Source: an uncultured Eubacteriales bacterium (lineage in GTDB: Bacteria; Bacillota; Clostridia; Lachnospirales; Bianqueaceae). From it: a DNA stretch of 49,369 bases. Position numbers and translations under genes: made by a program. Location of the stretch: NCBI GenBank assembly GCA_900316145.1, contig ONBQ01000149.1, positions 1 to 49,369 on the forward strand, in the 5' to 3' direction. Positions 26,615-35,881 of this stretch are shown piece after piece. Every line of letters begins with the position of its first letter. Position 1 is the stretch's first letter. The notes under the pieces are model-generated. The model ran no database searches. It saw nothing but the letters and a program-made list of their open reading frames with translations, and was not told the DNA's origin.

Positions 26615-27666
26615 AACAGCAGCCCTCCCAGCAGGAACAAGGAACCGAAGGTGATAGCTCCGTACAACGCGGACCATAACGCGACCTTCTTATTGCTCTT
26701 CGGCGGATGGCCGACGACCTTGCCTGTCTGACCGTTCATGGCGAACATATACCGCTGCCCTTTGTAGCGATAGGTCAGCATCCAGACGGGCAGCAGCGAA
26801 TAGCAGGCATCGACCTTCTGGAAATTGGTCTGTCCCTGGAAATTCAGGTTGGAGTAACCGGAGATCGTCGTACGCAGTTTCTGCTGCGTATACTGCCGCA
26901 CTCTTTGCTCGATGCGTGGATAGACGACCTTGTGTGACTCATCGTATTTTTCCGCCATATAGCCGGACAGATACGGCATGTCAAAGCGGATCAGCTGGTC
27001 ATAATCAAAAGGTTCCAGCGCGTCCATCATTTCATTGTCCATAGCGGACGCGCCATCCGCCGGCACGCGGAAATAGCGCATTCTGGCCCGGCGCAGGATC
27101 TTGTAATACTGTGTATTGACGTATTGATAATCTCCATGGATCCAGGTCCTGACCTTGGTGCCGGTGCCGGTCCCGATCCCTTCCACATAACAGTCGAACA
27201 GCCAGAACGGGACATACATGCCCGTGATCTTATCCAGCTGTTGTTCCGAAGCGAAATCTTTAGGAGTATACCGACCGTTGTGACACCATTTCAGGAAAGC
27301 GCTTTTCGCTTCCTCTTTGCTGATCTTGAACGGGATCATGGATACCGGGCGGTAATCCCCGGTCAGATTGGTCTCGACCAAGGTCGGCGAACCGCAGAAT
27401 CGGCAGAATGTAGCGGAAACATTCTCTTCCGCCACGATGTCCGCGCCGCATTCCGGGCAATGCCAGGCTTTCAGATGGGCATTGAATTCCTCGGACTGTT
27501 CCGGCGTTTCCTCCCGGATGTCTTCCGGTTCGACGTTCACCTCACCGACAAGGGCTTCCTGGGGCGTGAACATAGAGCCGCAATAGCTGCAGGTCATCTG
27601 CTGCACTTCGGCATCAAATTCCAAAGCCGCTCCGCACTTTGGGCATTTATAGACCATCACGGCCAT
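26611..27666 (-). CDS. Double zinc-ribbon membrane protein, TFIIB-like
   Basis: 351 residues. Two zinc ribbons lie at the N-terminus: CPKC and CSYC (residues about 8-28), and CPEC and CRFC (about 74-97), separated by an acidic linker. The middle (100-310) is an uncharacterised domain rich in aromatic residues, including YRPVSMIPFKISKEEAK, VPFWLFDCYVEG and LLPVWMLTYRYKGQRYMFAMNGQTGKVVG. A single C-terminal hydrophobic segment (about 330-350) anchors it with the ribbons in the cytoplasm. Function unknown. Six bases from the amidase-like gene and overlapping the TPM gene; the latter coupling is the strongest functional hint. Confidence 0.85.
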   Translation of the reverse strand: MAVMVYKCPKCGAALEFDAEVQQMTCSYCGSMFTPQEALVGEVNVEPEDIREETPEQSEEFNAHLKAWHCPECGADIVAEENVSATFCRFCGSPTLVETNLTGDYRPVSMIPFKISKEEAKSAFLKWCHNGRYTPKDFASEQQLDKITGMYVPFWLFDCYVEGIGTGTGTKVRTWIHGDYQYVNTQYYKILRRARMRYFRVPADGASAMDNEMMDALEPFDYDQLIRFDMPYLSGYMAEKYDESHKVVYPRIEQRVRQYTQQKLRTTISGYSNLNFQGQTNFQKVDACYSLLPVWMLTYRYKGQRYMFAMNGQTGKVVGHPPKSNKKVALWSALYGAITFGSLFLLGGLLL

Positions 27667-27672
27667 CGTTCA

Positions 27673-28947
27673 TCACTCCCATCCATTGTCCTGGGCTTCA
27701 GGATCTTCCGTCCAGGATTCTTCTGTCCACGACTCCTCTGTCCAGGATTCTTCCGTCCAGGACTCCTCTGTCCAAGACTCCTCCGTCCAGGATTCCTCCG
27801 TCCAGGATTCCTCGCTGGCACTTTCTTCCCATGTGCTTTCGGTACTTTCTTCCGAAGATTCTTCTACCGTCTTGACTTCAGGGATGTTAACATCTACATG
27901 CGGCTCATAGGAGGTGACGATCGATACGATGCTCTCGGCAAGCCGATCGATCATATCGGCCTTTTTCGCGTCATCCACCAAAGCCGCGCGGTCATAATCA
28001 TTGGTAAGGTATCCCATCCGAAGGGAAACGGACGGCATATTGGTCTGATACAGGATCTCGGAAAGCTCCCACTGAGCCCCATTGTCCGGACGGTCCAGGG
28101 CGGTAGCGGCCGCGTTGACGAGCTGGATCGCTACACGCAAGGACTCCTGGCCCCTGGGGGTGTTTTCTTCCGAATCCCAGAACATGCAGGCCACGCCTCC
28201 CTGCGTCAGATCCTCCTCATTGGCCGAAAGGTTTAAGTTTACATACAGATCAGCCTCGCGGTCATTGGCCAGGGCTATCCGATCGGAGATCTCGACATAG
28301 GTATCATCTTCCCTTGTCAGCAAGACCTCGATCTGCGGCGCCAGCTCCCGGATCCGGTCACGCAGACGCGTCGCGATCAACAGATCAAATTCGCTTTCAT
28401 TGATACCCGAGACCGTAAGCCCCGTATCCTCACCGCCATGCGCCGGATCAAGCACGATATGATACAGATACTGTACCTTTTCCGGCGCGCGGGAATCCTC
28501 CGGCGATTTCGCGTGATTATCCGCATGAGACAGGACCATGCCGGTCAAAAAGCCCATGACCTGCTCGTCCAGCTTTTTCAACCCGGTATGATACCCGGAA
28601 TCCAGGGTGACGGTCGGTTCGATCTGTGCTTGTTCCGGTTCGGACGACTCTGTCGCCGTTCCCGTATCTTCTGAAACAGCCTCGGACTCTTGTACAGATG
28701 ATTCCTGCGGTGCTTCGGATGAAGCGCTCTCGCTGGATGTTGCGGCCGCTTCCGATGCCCCTTTCTGCTGTCCGCTTTCTCCTTTTTTGATAAGCTGGGA
28801 AGCCAGCAGAACGATGATCAACGTGAATACCAGAAGACTGCCGTAGAACCGGACCGGGTTCGCGATCTTCCATCTGGCCTTTTTCTTTCTTCTATGGGAT
28901 CTGTGCGTGTTTCGATTCCGATGATCGGGATATCGATTATACGCCAT
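27673..28947 (-). CDS. Amidase_3-like protein, probably catalytically inactive
   Basis: 424 residues. An Arg/Lys-rich cytoplasmic N-terminus (1-35), one membrane segment (about 35-52), a Ser/Glu-rich linker (60-105), an Amidase_3 domain (about 160-345) and a C-terminal EESWT repeat tail. The family uses His, Glu and His as zinc ligands plus a catalytic Glu. Here His170 (LDPAHGGEDTG) and Glu184 remain, but the second His position is Asn239 (ADLYVNLNLSAN in place of the usual SIHAN) and the catalytic Glu position is Arg310 (VSLRMGYLTN). The protein therefore likely binds peptidoglycan or a partner without cleaving. It sits within the long hfq-to-TPM chain. Confidence 0.82.
   Translation of the reverse strand: MAYNRYPDHRNRNTHRSHRRKKKARWKIANPVRFYGSLLVFTLIIVLLASQLIKKGESGQQKGASEAAATSSESASSEAPQESSVQESEAVSEDTGTATESSEPEQAQIEPTVTLDSGYHTGLKKLDEQVMGFLTGMVLSHADNHAKSPEDSRAPEKVQYLYHIVLDPAHGGEDTGLTVSGINESEFDLLIATRLRDRIRELAPQIEVLLTREDDTYVEISDRIALANDREADLYVNLNLSANEEDLTQGGVACMFWDSEENTPRGQESLRVAIQLVNAAATALDRPDNGAQWELSEILYQTNMPSVSLRMGYLTNDYDRAALVDDAKKADMIDRLAESIVSIVTSYEPHVDVNIPEVKTVEESSEESTESTWEESASEESWTEESWTEESWTEESWTEESWTEESWTEESWTEDPEAQDNGWE
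27704..27812. repeat. 15-base tandem repeat encoding EESWT
   Basis: About seven copies of a 15-base unit (plus strand form close to TCCAGGATTCTTCTG) encode repeated Glu-Glu-Ser-Trp-Thr at the C-terminus of the Amidase_3-like protein. Copies differ at third positions, so the protein unit is better conserved than the DNA. Copy number may vary between strains. Confidence 0.92.
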
Positions 28948-28953
28948 TTTGGT

Positions 28954-30078
28954 TTACTCCTCTGTTTTTATACTCAATAGACGGGTCTGGAACACGGCCC
29001 CTCTGGCAACCCGTCCATACATGATCGGTGATTTCAGGCTCTTCATCGCGATCTCTCGCTTTAAGGGTCCAAGCCCTTTATCATAACGAGCCTGCTTGCT
29101 GCCGGATGCATCTTTCAGGATCTTGCCCAGCACAACGGCTGACCGGATGGCATAGCTGATCCCTTCCGCGGAACTGGGACTGATCAGACCGGCCGCTTCG
29201 CCGCAAAGAAAGACTCTTCCCTTGCCGGACAATACGCTTCCGAATGGTCTGGGCCGTAAAAGCCGGCATCCGTTGCGCTCTGCAAGGCCTGTCAGCGGGA
29301 ATCCTTTTTCGATCAGTTCCGCTTTGAGCTTCGCGAACCGCAGCTTGACGTTTTCTCCTTCCGGAATGGCCGTGCCCAGGATGAGCTTATCGCTCTTGGG
29401 AATGAGCCAACTGTAGAAATCCGTGACCTGACGGTCAAAGATGGCCGCATGATACGGGATCTGCTGTTCCGGTGAAATGGTGTAATACTCCTGCAGGCAG
29501 GTATAGGCTCTAGGCGCGCCGCTTAAGAGGTCTCCGGAGACCGGAACCAGATAGCGCTCACTGAGACGGGTCTTCACGATGGAAGCCGCCCCATCCGCGC
29601 CGACCAGATAGCGTGCGTGGATCTTTTCCACATGGCCGGTCTTCTTATTGAGCACCCGCGCTTCCACATAGCCGTCAGACTGCGTAAAGTTCTGCAACAG
29701 ACATTCCTCGCGGAATTCCACATTCTCTTCCGCGGTGGCGCGGCTTAAGAGGAACCGGTCAAAGGCGGTCCTGTCTATATTGACATAGCGTTTCGGATAA
29801 TACCGCTCGGAATGATTATCAAAATCGATGGCCCGTACCGCGAATACCTGCGGATCCTCCAGAACGCTTTTGGGCACTGCGATGTGCAGCATGGTCAAAG
29901 CATCCTGCGCGGAAGGATCCAGAAGGCCTCCGCAACATTTCTCTGTCCGCATCCGGTCCTTTGGATCCGCGGACATACTGCGCTTATCGATCAACAAAAC
30001 TTTTTTATCCCTGGCGATATATTTGGCCAGGATCGAACCGGCCGGACCGGCGCCGGCAATGATCACATCATAGATCAA
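28954..30078 (-). CDS. Geranylgeranyl-reductase-family FAD-dependent oxidoreductase
   Basis: 374 residues from a TTG at 30078. That start has GGGTGGAG six bases upstream, begins two residues before the FAD motif DVIIAGAGPAGS, and overlaps the rsmF-like stop as TTGA; longer reading would overlap rsmF by 100 bases. Other marks: EKCCGGLLDPSAQ, VGADGAASIVKTRL, and FLCGEAAGLISPSSAEGISYA, the second FAD-contact motif of the family. Members saturate isoprenoid chains in archaea and plants or act on other lipids; in Clostridia the substrate is unknown. It is followed by the amidase-like gene after six bases. Confidence 0.85.
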   Translation of the reverse strand: MIYDVIIAGAGPAGSILAKYIARDKKVLLIDKRSMSADPKDRMRTEKCCGGLLDPSAQDALTMLHIAVPKSVLEDPQVFAVRAIDFDNHSERYYPKRYVNIDRTAFDRFLLSRATAEENVEFREECLLQNFTQSDGYVEARVLNKKTGHVEKIHARYLVGADGAASIVKTRLSERYLVPVSGDLLSGAPRAYTCLQEYYTISPEQQIPYHAAIFDRQVTDFYSWLIPKSDKLILGTAIPEGENVKLRFAKLKAELIEKGFPLTGLAERNGCRLLRPRPFGSVLSGKGRVFLCGEAAGLISPSSAEGISYAIRSAVVLGKILKDASGSKQARYDKGLGPLKREIAMKSLKSPIMYGRVARGAVFQTRLLSIKTEE

Positions 30079-31463
30079 AGGTATCTCCACCCTTTCAGAT
30101 ACTTGTTCTTCAACAGATTTCCGCTTCCTTTGGCCCAGCCAAGCGGGAATCCATCCACTAAGACCAGATACCAATCCCGGCCAAATGGACCGGTCAGGGT
30201 CTCTCCTTTTAAATATCGCAATACCCTTTCATCCGAAGACGGAAGATCCAGGACATGGCGAACCTGTTCCTTCCGAAGGGCCATAGCCAAAGCCTGAGAC
30301 GGTTCGAAACGATCGGACCGGATCTCGCCCAGCAGCAGGCCGCTGCGAAGGATACGAAGGCCTTTCACGCGTTCCGGTTCCAGATATTCTTTAACCAGAA
30401 AATCCTTGATCCTTGTCAGTCTTCCCTCTTGCGGGACCACCTCAGAAAGCGGCACCAGAAGGTTTTCCTGGCACCAGGCGGTAAAGGCAGGGTCAGCTTT
30501 GCCCGTTCCGGGATCCTGACCGACACTTTCTTCCGCGGCTCCATCCTTATGAAGGAGCGCTGCGAAATGGCCTTCTCCCCGGACTTTATGCGGCCAGAGC
30601 CGGATGGTTTTCCTGATCTCTTCCGCGATGTCCGGATCTGCGTCCGGGATCCATTCCGGATGTCCATGATCAAACCCTGGCGTCTCGGGAACTTCATCCA
30701 CGCGCATATCCGGATGTTCCTTCAGGAAGCGATACAGACTGACTTCATCTTCCTGCGGAGAAAACGTACAGGTCGAATAGACCATCTGCCCTCCGGGCTT
30801 GAGCATCTCATAAGCAAGATCCAGGATCTCTCTCTGCAGATCCGCGTAATAACCGGTCCCGTACTGCTCCCAGTTCTTCATGATGGCAGGTTCTTTATGG
30901 AACATGCCCTCACCGGAACAAGGCGCGTCGACCAGGATCTTGTCAAAGTAAGCAGGGAACCGGGCCGCCAGCTTAAACGGAGGCTCCGTGGTAACGACAT
31001 AATTGCGGCCGCCAAACAGCTCCAGGTTCTTCAGCAGCGCCTTGGCTCTGGACGGACTGATGTCATTGGAAACCAGCAGTCCTTCGCCCTGAAGGCGGCA
31101 CAGCAGCTGTGTGCTTTTTCCTCCCGGAGCCGCGCACAGATCCAGCACCTTGTCACCCGGCTCTACCGGCAGGATCGCGGCCGGCAGCATGGCGCTGGGC
31201 TCCTGTAAATAGTACAGGCCAGCGTAATAATAAGGATGTTTGGAAGGTTTCTCTTCCTCAGAAGCATAGAACCCTTCCGGACACCAGGCAACAGACTCCT
31301 TATTGCCCCACAAAGACCGGAACTGCTCTTCATCCCACTTCAGGGTGTTGAGCCGCATACCCGACAGGACCGGTCTGTCAAAGCTCTTCAGGTATTCTTC
31401 GTATTGATCCCCCAGCATGTCCCGCATGCGGGTCTCAAAGGATTCCGGAAGTCTGATACTCAT
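30075..31463 (-). CDS. RsmF/NOP2-family 16S rRNA (cytosine-5)-methyltransferase
   Basis: 462 residues. The Rossmann methyltransferase core holds VLDLCAAPGGKSTQL (SAM motif), DAPCSGEGMF (catalytic Cys of motif IV) and YSTCTFSPQEDEVSL (second Cys of motif VI). The C-terminal half is an RsmF-like PUA/ASCH-type extension (about 330-460) that directs it to rRNA. Start ATG at 31463 overlaps the upstream gene by ATGA. RsmF in E. coli makes m5C1407; the Firmicute homologues are less well placed, so the exact base is inference. Confidence 0.9.
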   Translation of the reverse strand: MSIRLPESFETRMRDMLGDQYEEYLKSFDRPVLSGMRLNTLKWDEEQFRSLWGNKESVAWCPEGFYASEEEKPSKHPYYYAGLYYLQEPSAMLPAAILPVEPGDKVLDLCAAPGGKSTQLLCRLQGEGLLVSNDISPSRAKALLKNLELFGGRNYVVTTEPPFKLAARFPAYFDKILVDAPCSGEGMFHKEPAIMKNWEQYGTGYYADLQREILDLAYEMLKPGGQMVYSTCTFSPQEDEVSLYRFLKEHPDMRVDEVPETPGFDHGHPEWIPDADPDIAEEIRKTIRLWPHKVRGEGHFAALLHKDGAAEESVGQDPGTGKADPAFTAWCQENLLVPLSEVVPQEGRLTRIKDFLVKEYLEPERVKGLRILRSGLLLGEIRSDRFEPSQALAMALRKEQVRHVLDLPSSDERVLRYLKGETLTGPFGRDWYLVLVDGFPLGWAKGSGNLLKNKYLKGWRYL

Positions 31464-32752
31464 GGCAGCTGTACCAGTCCGTCATCGATCAGACACTGGA
31501 GGGCCTTCATGACGCCAAGCTTGCCGTGGCTGTAAGTGAGCGCTCCCTGGAAATAGACGATATAAGGCGGGACCATGGGGCCATCGGCGGACAGCTCGAT
31601 CGAAGCACCGGATACGAAGGCGCCCGCTGCCATGATGACATCCCGGTCATAGCCCGGCATGGGACTGGCCACCGGAACGACATAAGAATCGACCGGAGCA
31701 GAAGCCTGGATGCCGCGACAGAACGCGTTCAGCCTTTCCGGGCTGTTCAACGCGATCGCCTCTACGATATCATAATGCGGCTCCTGCGCGGAAGGCGACA
31801 CCGCAAAGCCCAGGTCCGAAAAGACCTGTGCCGCCAGCATAGCCGTCTTGACCGCATGACAGGTCGTCTGAGGCGCCAGGAAAAAGCCCTGATACAAGGT
31901 TCGGGTCACCCCAAGGGTCGCGCCGCCCTCTTTGCCGATACCAGGGGAAGAAAGCCTGGCCGCACAGCGTTCGATCAGGTCCGCCCTTCCGGCAATATAA
32001 CCGCCGATCGGGGCCAGACCGCCGCCCGGATTCTTGATCAAAGAACCCACGGTCAGATCCGCGCCGACATCAGACGGCTCGATCGTCTCGGTGAACTCGC
32101 CATAGCAGTTGTCCACCATAACGACTACGTCCTTTTTAACAGCCCGGACCCGGCGGATGATCTCTCCGATCTCCTCTACGGACAGAGAATGACGGAAGGA
32201 ATAGCCCTTGGAACGCTGGATCTCTACTATCCGGGTCTTATCTGTGATAGAAGACGCGATCGCATCCAGATCAGCCGATCCGTCCTCTTTCAATTCCGCG
32301 ATGCGATAGGTAATGCCGAATTCGGTAAGCGCTCCGATCTCCTCCCGGATGCCGACGACGCCCTGGAGCGTATCATAAGGAGCTCCTAAGGCGAAAAGTA
32401 CTTCATCGCCAGGACGAAGAACGCCAAACAGAGCGGTCGAAAGCGCGTGCGTACCCGAGATGATCTGCGGACGGACCAATGCGTCCTCGGTATGGAAGAC
32501 ATCGGCATATACTGCTTCCAGTGTATCCCGTCCGTCATCCACATTGCCATATCCGGTACTGGTCTCAAAATGGCGCTCCGCCACCCGGTTCTTTCGGAAG
32601 CTGTTCAAAACCTTCCACTGGTTCTGATCCAGAATGTGGTCCACTTCAATGAACCGCTCTGCCAGTTTCTTTTCCGCTTGCATGCAAAAAGAACAGACCT
32701 CAGGTGAAATCTGCATTTCCTGAAGCTGCTCTGAGTATTCCTTCTGACTCAT
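31460..32752 (-). CDS. ynbB: Methionine gamma-lyase-family PLP protein (YnbB-like)
   Basis: 430 residues, fold-type I PLP enzyme related to cystathionine/methionine gamma-lyases. The PLP lysine is probably in [34 protein letters not shown] supplies the Asp that pairs with the pyridine nitrogen; [17 protein letters not shown] forms the phosphate site. Known in the literature as the aluminium-resistance or YnbB family, nearly always next to hfq or miaA in Firmicutes; the physiological substrate is not established. It overlaps hfq upstream and rsmF-like downstream by ATGA, showing tight coupling. Confidence 0.92.
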   Translation of the reverse strand: MSQKEYSEQLQEMQISPEVCSFCMQAEKKLAERFIEVDHILDQNQWKVLNSFRKNRVAERHFETSTGYGNVDDGRDTLEAVYADVFHTEDALVRPQIISGTHALSTALFGVLRPGDEVLFALGAPYDTLQGVVGIREEIGALTEFGITYRIAELKEDGSADLDAIASSITDKTRIVEIQRSKGYSFRHSLSVEEIGEIIRRVRAVKKDVVVMVDNCYGEFTETIEPSDVGADLTVGSLIKNPGGGLAPIGGYIAGRADLIERCAARLSSPGIGKEGGATLGVTRTLYQGFFLAPQTTCHAVKTAMLAAQVFSDLGFAVSPSAQEPHYDIVEAIALNSPERLNAFCRGIQASAPVDSYVVPVASPMPGYDRDVIMAAGAFVSGASIELSADGPMVPPYIVYFQGALTYSHGKLGVMKALQCLIDDGLVQLP

Positions 32753-32997
32753 TCCTGATCTTCCTGCTGCTCTCGAATCAGATTCATCGCCACGGGGCGG
32801 AACGGCACGATCGTGGAGATGGCATGCTTGAAGATCATCATCTGCTTGCCGTCGGAATCCAGCATAACGACGTAATTATCATATCCTTTGATCACGCCCT
32901 TTTGCTGATAGCCGTTGGTCAGGATGATCGTAACCTCGCTGCGCTCTTTGCGCAGGATGTTCAGGAACGTATCCTGCAGGTTGATCTGTTTGTTCAT
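32749..32997 (-). CDS. hfq: RNA chaperone Hfq
   Basis: 82 residues. Sm1 motif: [27 protein letters not shown] (spans residues about 8-34); Sm2 motif: [13 protein letters not shown] (about 53-65), close to the usual IYKHAIST. It forms hexamers that bind small RNAs and mRNA. The ribosome site AGGAGG lies seven bases before the ATG. A promoter in the miaA-hfq gap can drive it apart from the longer chain. The C-terminus is short and acidic, as in Gram-positives. Confidence 0.97.
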   Translation of the reverse strand: MNKQINLQDTFLNILRKERSEVTIILTNGYQQKGVIKGYDNYVVMLDSDGKQMMIFKHAISTIVPFRPVAMNLIREQQEDQE

Positions 32998-33050
32998 GGT
33001 GTAACCTCCTAAAGTGTTCTTTATGTCTAGATATAAAGGTATATATGGAG

Positions 33051-33079
33051 ATTGTACTTGATTTTTCCCGCTTTTTCAA
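33051..33079 (-). promoter_or_regulatory. Internal SigA-type promoter before hfq
   Basis: Minus strand TTGAAA (33079-33074), 17-base spacer, TACAAT (33056-33051), in the 85-base gap between miaA and hfq. Leader about 47 nt. Confidence 0.72.
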
Positions 33080-33082
33080 GCG

Positions 33083-34033
33083 TTATTTGAGGATAAGAGG
33101 GCCTTCGGCAAAGGTTTTCGGGATATATCGCAAGGCCTGGGACACAAGAGACTCGTTTGGGTCATCCGCGCGGAGCCAGATCATGTCTTTCTCCTTGCGG
33201 AACCACGTCAGCTGGCGCTTGGCGAAATGTCTTGTATCCCGCTTGAGCACCCGGACACTCTCTTCCAGATCTTCCTTTCCTTCCAGATAGGGGATCATTT
33301 CTTTATAACCCAAGCCCTGCATACTGGTCATGCCCGGTCGAATGCCCTGGGCCAGAAGATCTTTAACTTCCTGTACCAGCCCCTCTGCCATCATTTGATC
33401 GACTCTTCGGTCGATGCGGTCGTAGAGGACGGCCCGATCCATATCGATCCCAAACAACAGGAAATCATAGGGAGAGGATCTCTCATGCTGTTCAGCATTG
33501 TGTCGGCTGATGGGACGGCCGTGCATCATATAATACTCCAGAGCCCGGATCACTCGTTTCCGGTTATTGGGGTGAATGGCGGCCGCTGATTCCGGGTCGA
33601 CCTGAAGCAGGCGGGCATGCATCGCCTCCGGTCCCTGTTCTTCCATCTCTCGCTCCAGGCTCTCCCGCAGTTCATCTCCCTCTTCCTCGGCAAAGTCCGT
33701 ATCATACAGTAAGGCATGTACATAAAATCCGGTCCCGCCGCACAGGATCGGGATCTTTCCCCGGGAGGAAATATCTGCTATCGCCTCTTTCGCCTTCTGC
33801 TGAAAGAGCATGACATTCCATTCTTCCTCCGGATCCAGGATATCGATCAGATGATGAGGGATGCCTTTTGCTTCCTCTTTCGTGACCTTCGCCGTACCGA
33901 TATCCATATGGCGGTAGACCTGCATGGAGTCCGCGGAGATCACCTCTCCGTTCAGCCGAAGGGCCAATTCGACCGATAAGGATGTTTTTCCGGAAGCGGT
34001 CGGCCCCGCGATCACGATCAGTTTCTGTTTCAT
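33083..34033 (-). CDS. miaA: tRNA dimethylallyltransferase MiaA
   Basis: Adds a dimethylallyl group to A37 of tRNAs that read UNN codons. 316 residues, usual size. The P-loop is AGPTASGKTSL at residues 8-18, followed by DSMQVYRHMDIGTAK (substrate and catalytic Asp) and LCGGTGFYVHALLYD; IHPNNRKRVIRALEYY is the tRNA-binding block. It is nine bases from mutL. Its product is the substrate of MiaB, whose gene lies in the same chain. Confidence 0.97.
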   Translation of the reverse strand: MKQKLIVIAGPTASGKTSLSVELALRLNGEVISADSMQVYRHMDIGTAKVTKEEAKGIPHHLIDILDPEEEWNVMLFQQKAKEAIADISSRGKIPILCGGTGFYVHALLYDTDFAEEEGDELRESLEREMEEQGPEAMHARLLQVDPESAAAIHPNNRKRVIRALEYYMMHGRPISRHNAEQHERSSPYDFLLFGIDMDRAVLYDRIDRRVDQMMAEGLVQEVKDLLAQGIRPGMTSMQGLGYKEMIPYLEGKEDLEESVRVLKRDTRHFAKRQLTWFRKEKDMIWLRADDPNESLVSQALRYIPKTFAEGPLILK

Positions 34034-34042
34034 ATTCCTTCC

Positions 34043-35866
34043 TCACGACCTTCCGAAGCGATGCTCCAGTTCCTGGCGCGTCATGGTCAGCATGGTCGGA
34101 CGTCCATGCGGGCAATTGAAGGGGTTGGAAGAATGCAGCAGCTGATCCATCAGGCTTTGGATCTCCTCCAATGACAGGGCATCATTTCCCTTGACCGCGG
34201 CTTTGCAGGAAGCCATGGCCATACGATCGATCAGGATCTGCGTGTCGACCCTTCGGCCTCCGTTTTGCAAAAGATCCACCATCGTCTGGAAGTCCTCCCG
34301 TCCCATCGGGCCATTGAAGATAAAAGGTACTTCCCGCACGATGACCGCATCGTCACCAAAAGGCTGCACCCCGTAGCCAAGGCGCTCAAAGACCTGGCGT
34401 TGCTCCAGGACCGCTCGATAATCCTCCGGAGGAAGACTGATGATCATGGGCTCCAAAAGGATCTGGGAATCCAGTTCGCCCTCGGAAAGCTTCTCCTTGA
34501 GGCGGTCATACAAGACTCTTTCGTGGGCTGCGTGCTGATCGACCAGATAGATCGTATCAAATGCCTCCGCGATCCAGTAAGTGCGGAACACCTGGCCCAC
34601 GATACGCAACGACTCCGGTACCGGGCGGGTATTCTTCGGTTCCGGCTCCGGCGTTTTCGGCTCTCCGTAGGGAACGGCCGGCTCTTTCACCACCGGCGCT
34701 GTTTTCTCTTCCGGCTGGGTCGAGAAAATATCTCTTTGTTCATAGACCGGTCTGGGCATGCGCTCCTCTTCCGGCCGTGACACGGGAACAGCCAGCTCCG
34801 GCATCTTTTCCGGAATGACGGATACCGGGTCGACCTTCGGCTGGACCTTGGCGCTTCCTTCCAGCCTTGCTGTCAGGTCCGTGTTCTTAAGGCAGGCAGC
34901 GATGGCCTGATATACGGCCTCTCCTACCTCTTTTTCTTTTGTAAACCGCACGTCCATTTTGGACGGATGCACGTTGACATCCAGTTCCGCGGGGTCCATG
35001 CGGATCATCAATACAATGATCGGGAAGGTTCCGGGAACGATATAGTCCCGATAAGCATCCTCGATGGCCTGCTCCAGGACCCGGCTTCGAATGTAGCGGC
35101 CATTGAGATAATAATTCTCATAGGTACGGTTAGCCCGCGTCTGCTGCGGTTTCGAGATGAACCCATCGATCCGGATCGAACCATCGGTATGGATGGGCAT
35201 CATCTGGGTTACGATATCCCGCCCATAGACCGCGTATATGCCGTTCTTGATCTGATTGTTGCCCGGGCTGTGGATCGAGGGTTCTTTCCCATTTCGGATC
35301 AGTCGGAACGAGATCTCCGGATGGCCCATGACCAGCCGTCCCATGATATCTGTCACCTGCGAAGCTTCCGCGTTGGCGGATTTCAGGAACTTCAGCCGCA
35401 CCGGCGTATTGAAGAACAGGTTCTCTACCTTGATCGTCGTTCCGACCGGGCAAGCCGCCTCTTCCAGCTTTTTCTCGACACCGCCCTCTATCACATAGCG
35501 GACACCTGTCACCGCGGAGGGGACCCGTGTCAGCACTTCCACCTGAGAAACGGCTGCGATACTGGCCAACGCTTCTCCTCGGAAACCCAAAGACCCGATG
35601 CGCGTCAAATCCGAAGCATCCGTGATCTTACTGGTGCTATGACGCAGGAAAGCGGTTCGGATCTGGTCCGCCGCGATCCCGAATCCATTATCCGTCACGC
35701 GGATATAGCTGATCCCGCCTTCCCGGATCTCCACCTGGATGGAGGAAGCGCCGGCATCGATCGCGTTTTCGACCAGCTCCTTTACGATGGAGGCCGGTCG
35801 CTCAATGACTTCTCCCGCGGCGATCTGGTTGATGGTCGCCTGGTCCAGCATTCGGATCTCTGTCAT
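34043..35866 (-). CDS. mutL: DNA mismatch repair protein MutL
   Basis: 607 residues. The N-terminal GHKL ATPase has ELVENAIDAGASSI, DNGFGI and GFRGEALASIAAVS. A variable Pro-rich linker covers about 340-420. The C-terminal domain is of the endonuclease type: DQHAAHERVLYD at 443-454, SCKAAVKGND, and CPHGRPT near the end. The family motif is DQHA-x2-E-x4-E; here the last Glu is Asp454, a conservative change that should keep metal binding. It follows mutS by 15 bases. Nicking MutL fits an organism without MutH. Confidence 0.97.
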   Translation of the reverse strand: MTEIRMLDQATINQIAAGEVIERPASIVKELVENAIDAGASSIQVEIREGGISYIRVTDNGFGIAADQIRTAFLRHSTSKITDASDLTRIGSLGFRGEALASIAAVSQVEVLTRVPSAVTGVRYVIEGGVEKKLEEAACPVGTTIKVENLFFNTPVRLKFLKSANAEASQVTDIMGRLVMGHPEISFRLIRNGKEPSIHSPGNNQIKNGIYAVYGRDIVTQMMPIHTDGSIRIDGFISKPQQTRANRTYENYYLNGRYIRSRVLEQAIEDAYRDYIVPGTFPIIVLMIRMDPAELDVNVHPSKMDVRFTKEKEVGEAVYQAIAACLKNTDLTARLEGSAKVQPKVDPVSVIPEKMPELAVPVSRPEEERMPRPVYEQRDIFSTQPEEKTAPVVKEPAVPYGEPKTPEPEPKNTRPVPESLRIVGQVFRTYWIAEAFDTIYLVDQHAAHERVLYDRLKEKLSEGELDSQILLEPMIISLPPEDYRAVLEQRQVFERLGYGVQPFGDDAVIVREVPFIFNGPMGREDFQTMVDLLQNGGRRVDTQILIDRMAMASCKAAVKGNDALSLEEIQSLMDQLLHSSNPFNCPHGRPTMLTMTRQELEHRFGRS

Positions 35867-35881
35867 GGTTTTCCCTTTCTA

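Noticed and set aside
27704-27812. CRISPR array
   Set aside because: The 15-base tandem units have no spacers and lie in frame within a coding gene.
27686-27910. Plus-strand open frame rich in SSVQD repeats
   Set aside because: It only reflects the EESWT-coding repeats read from the other strand.
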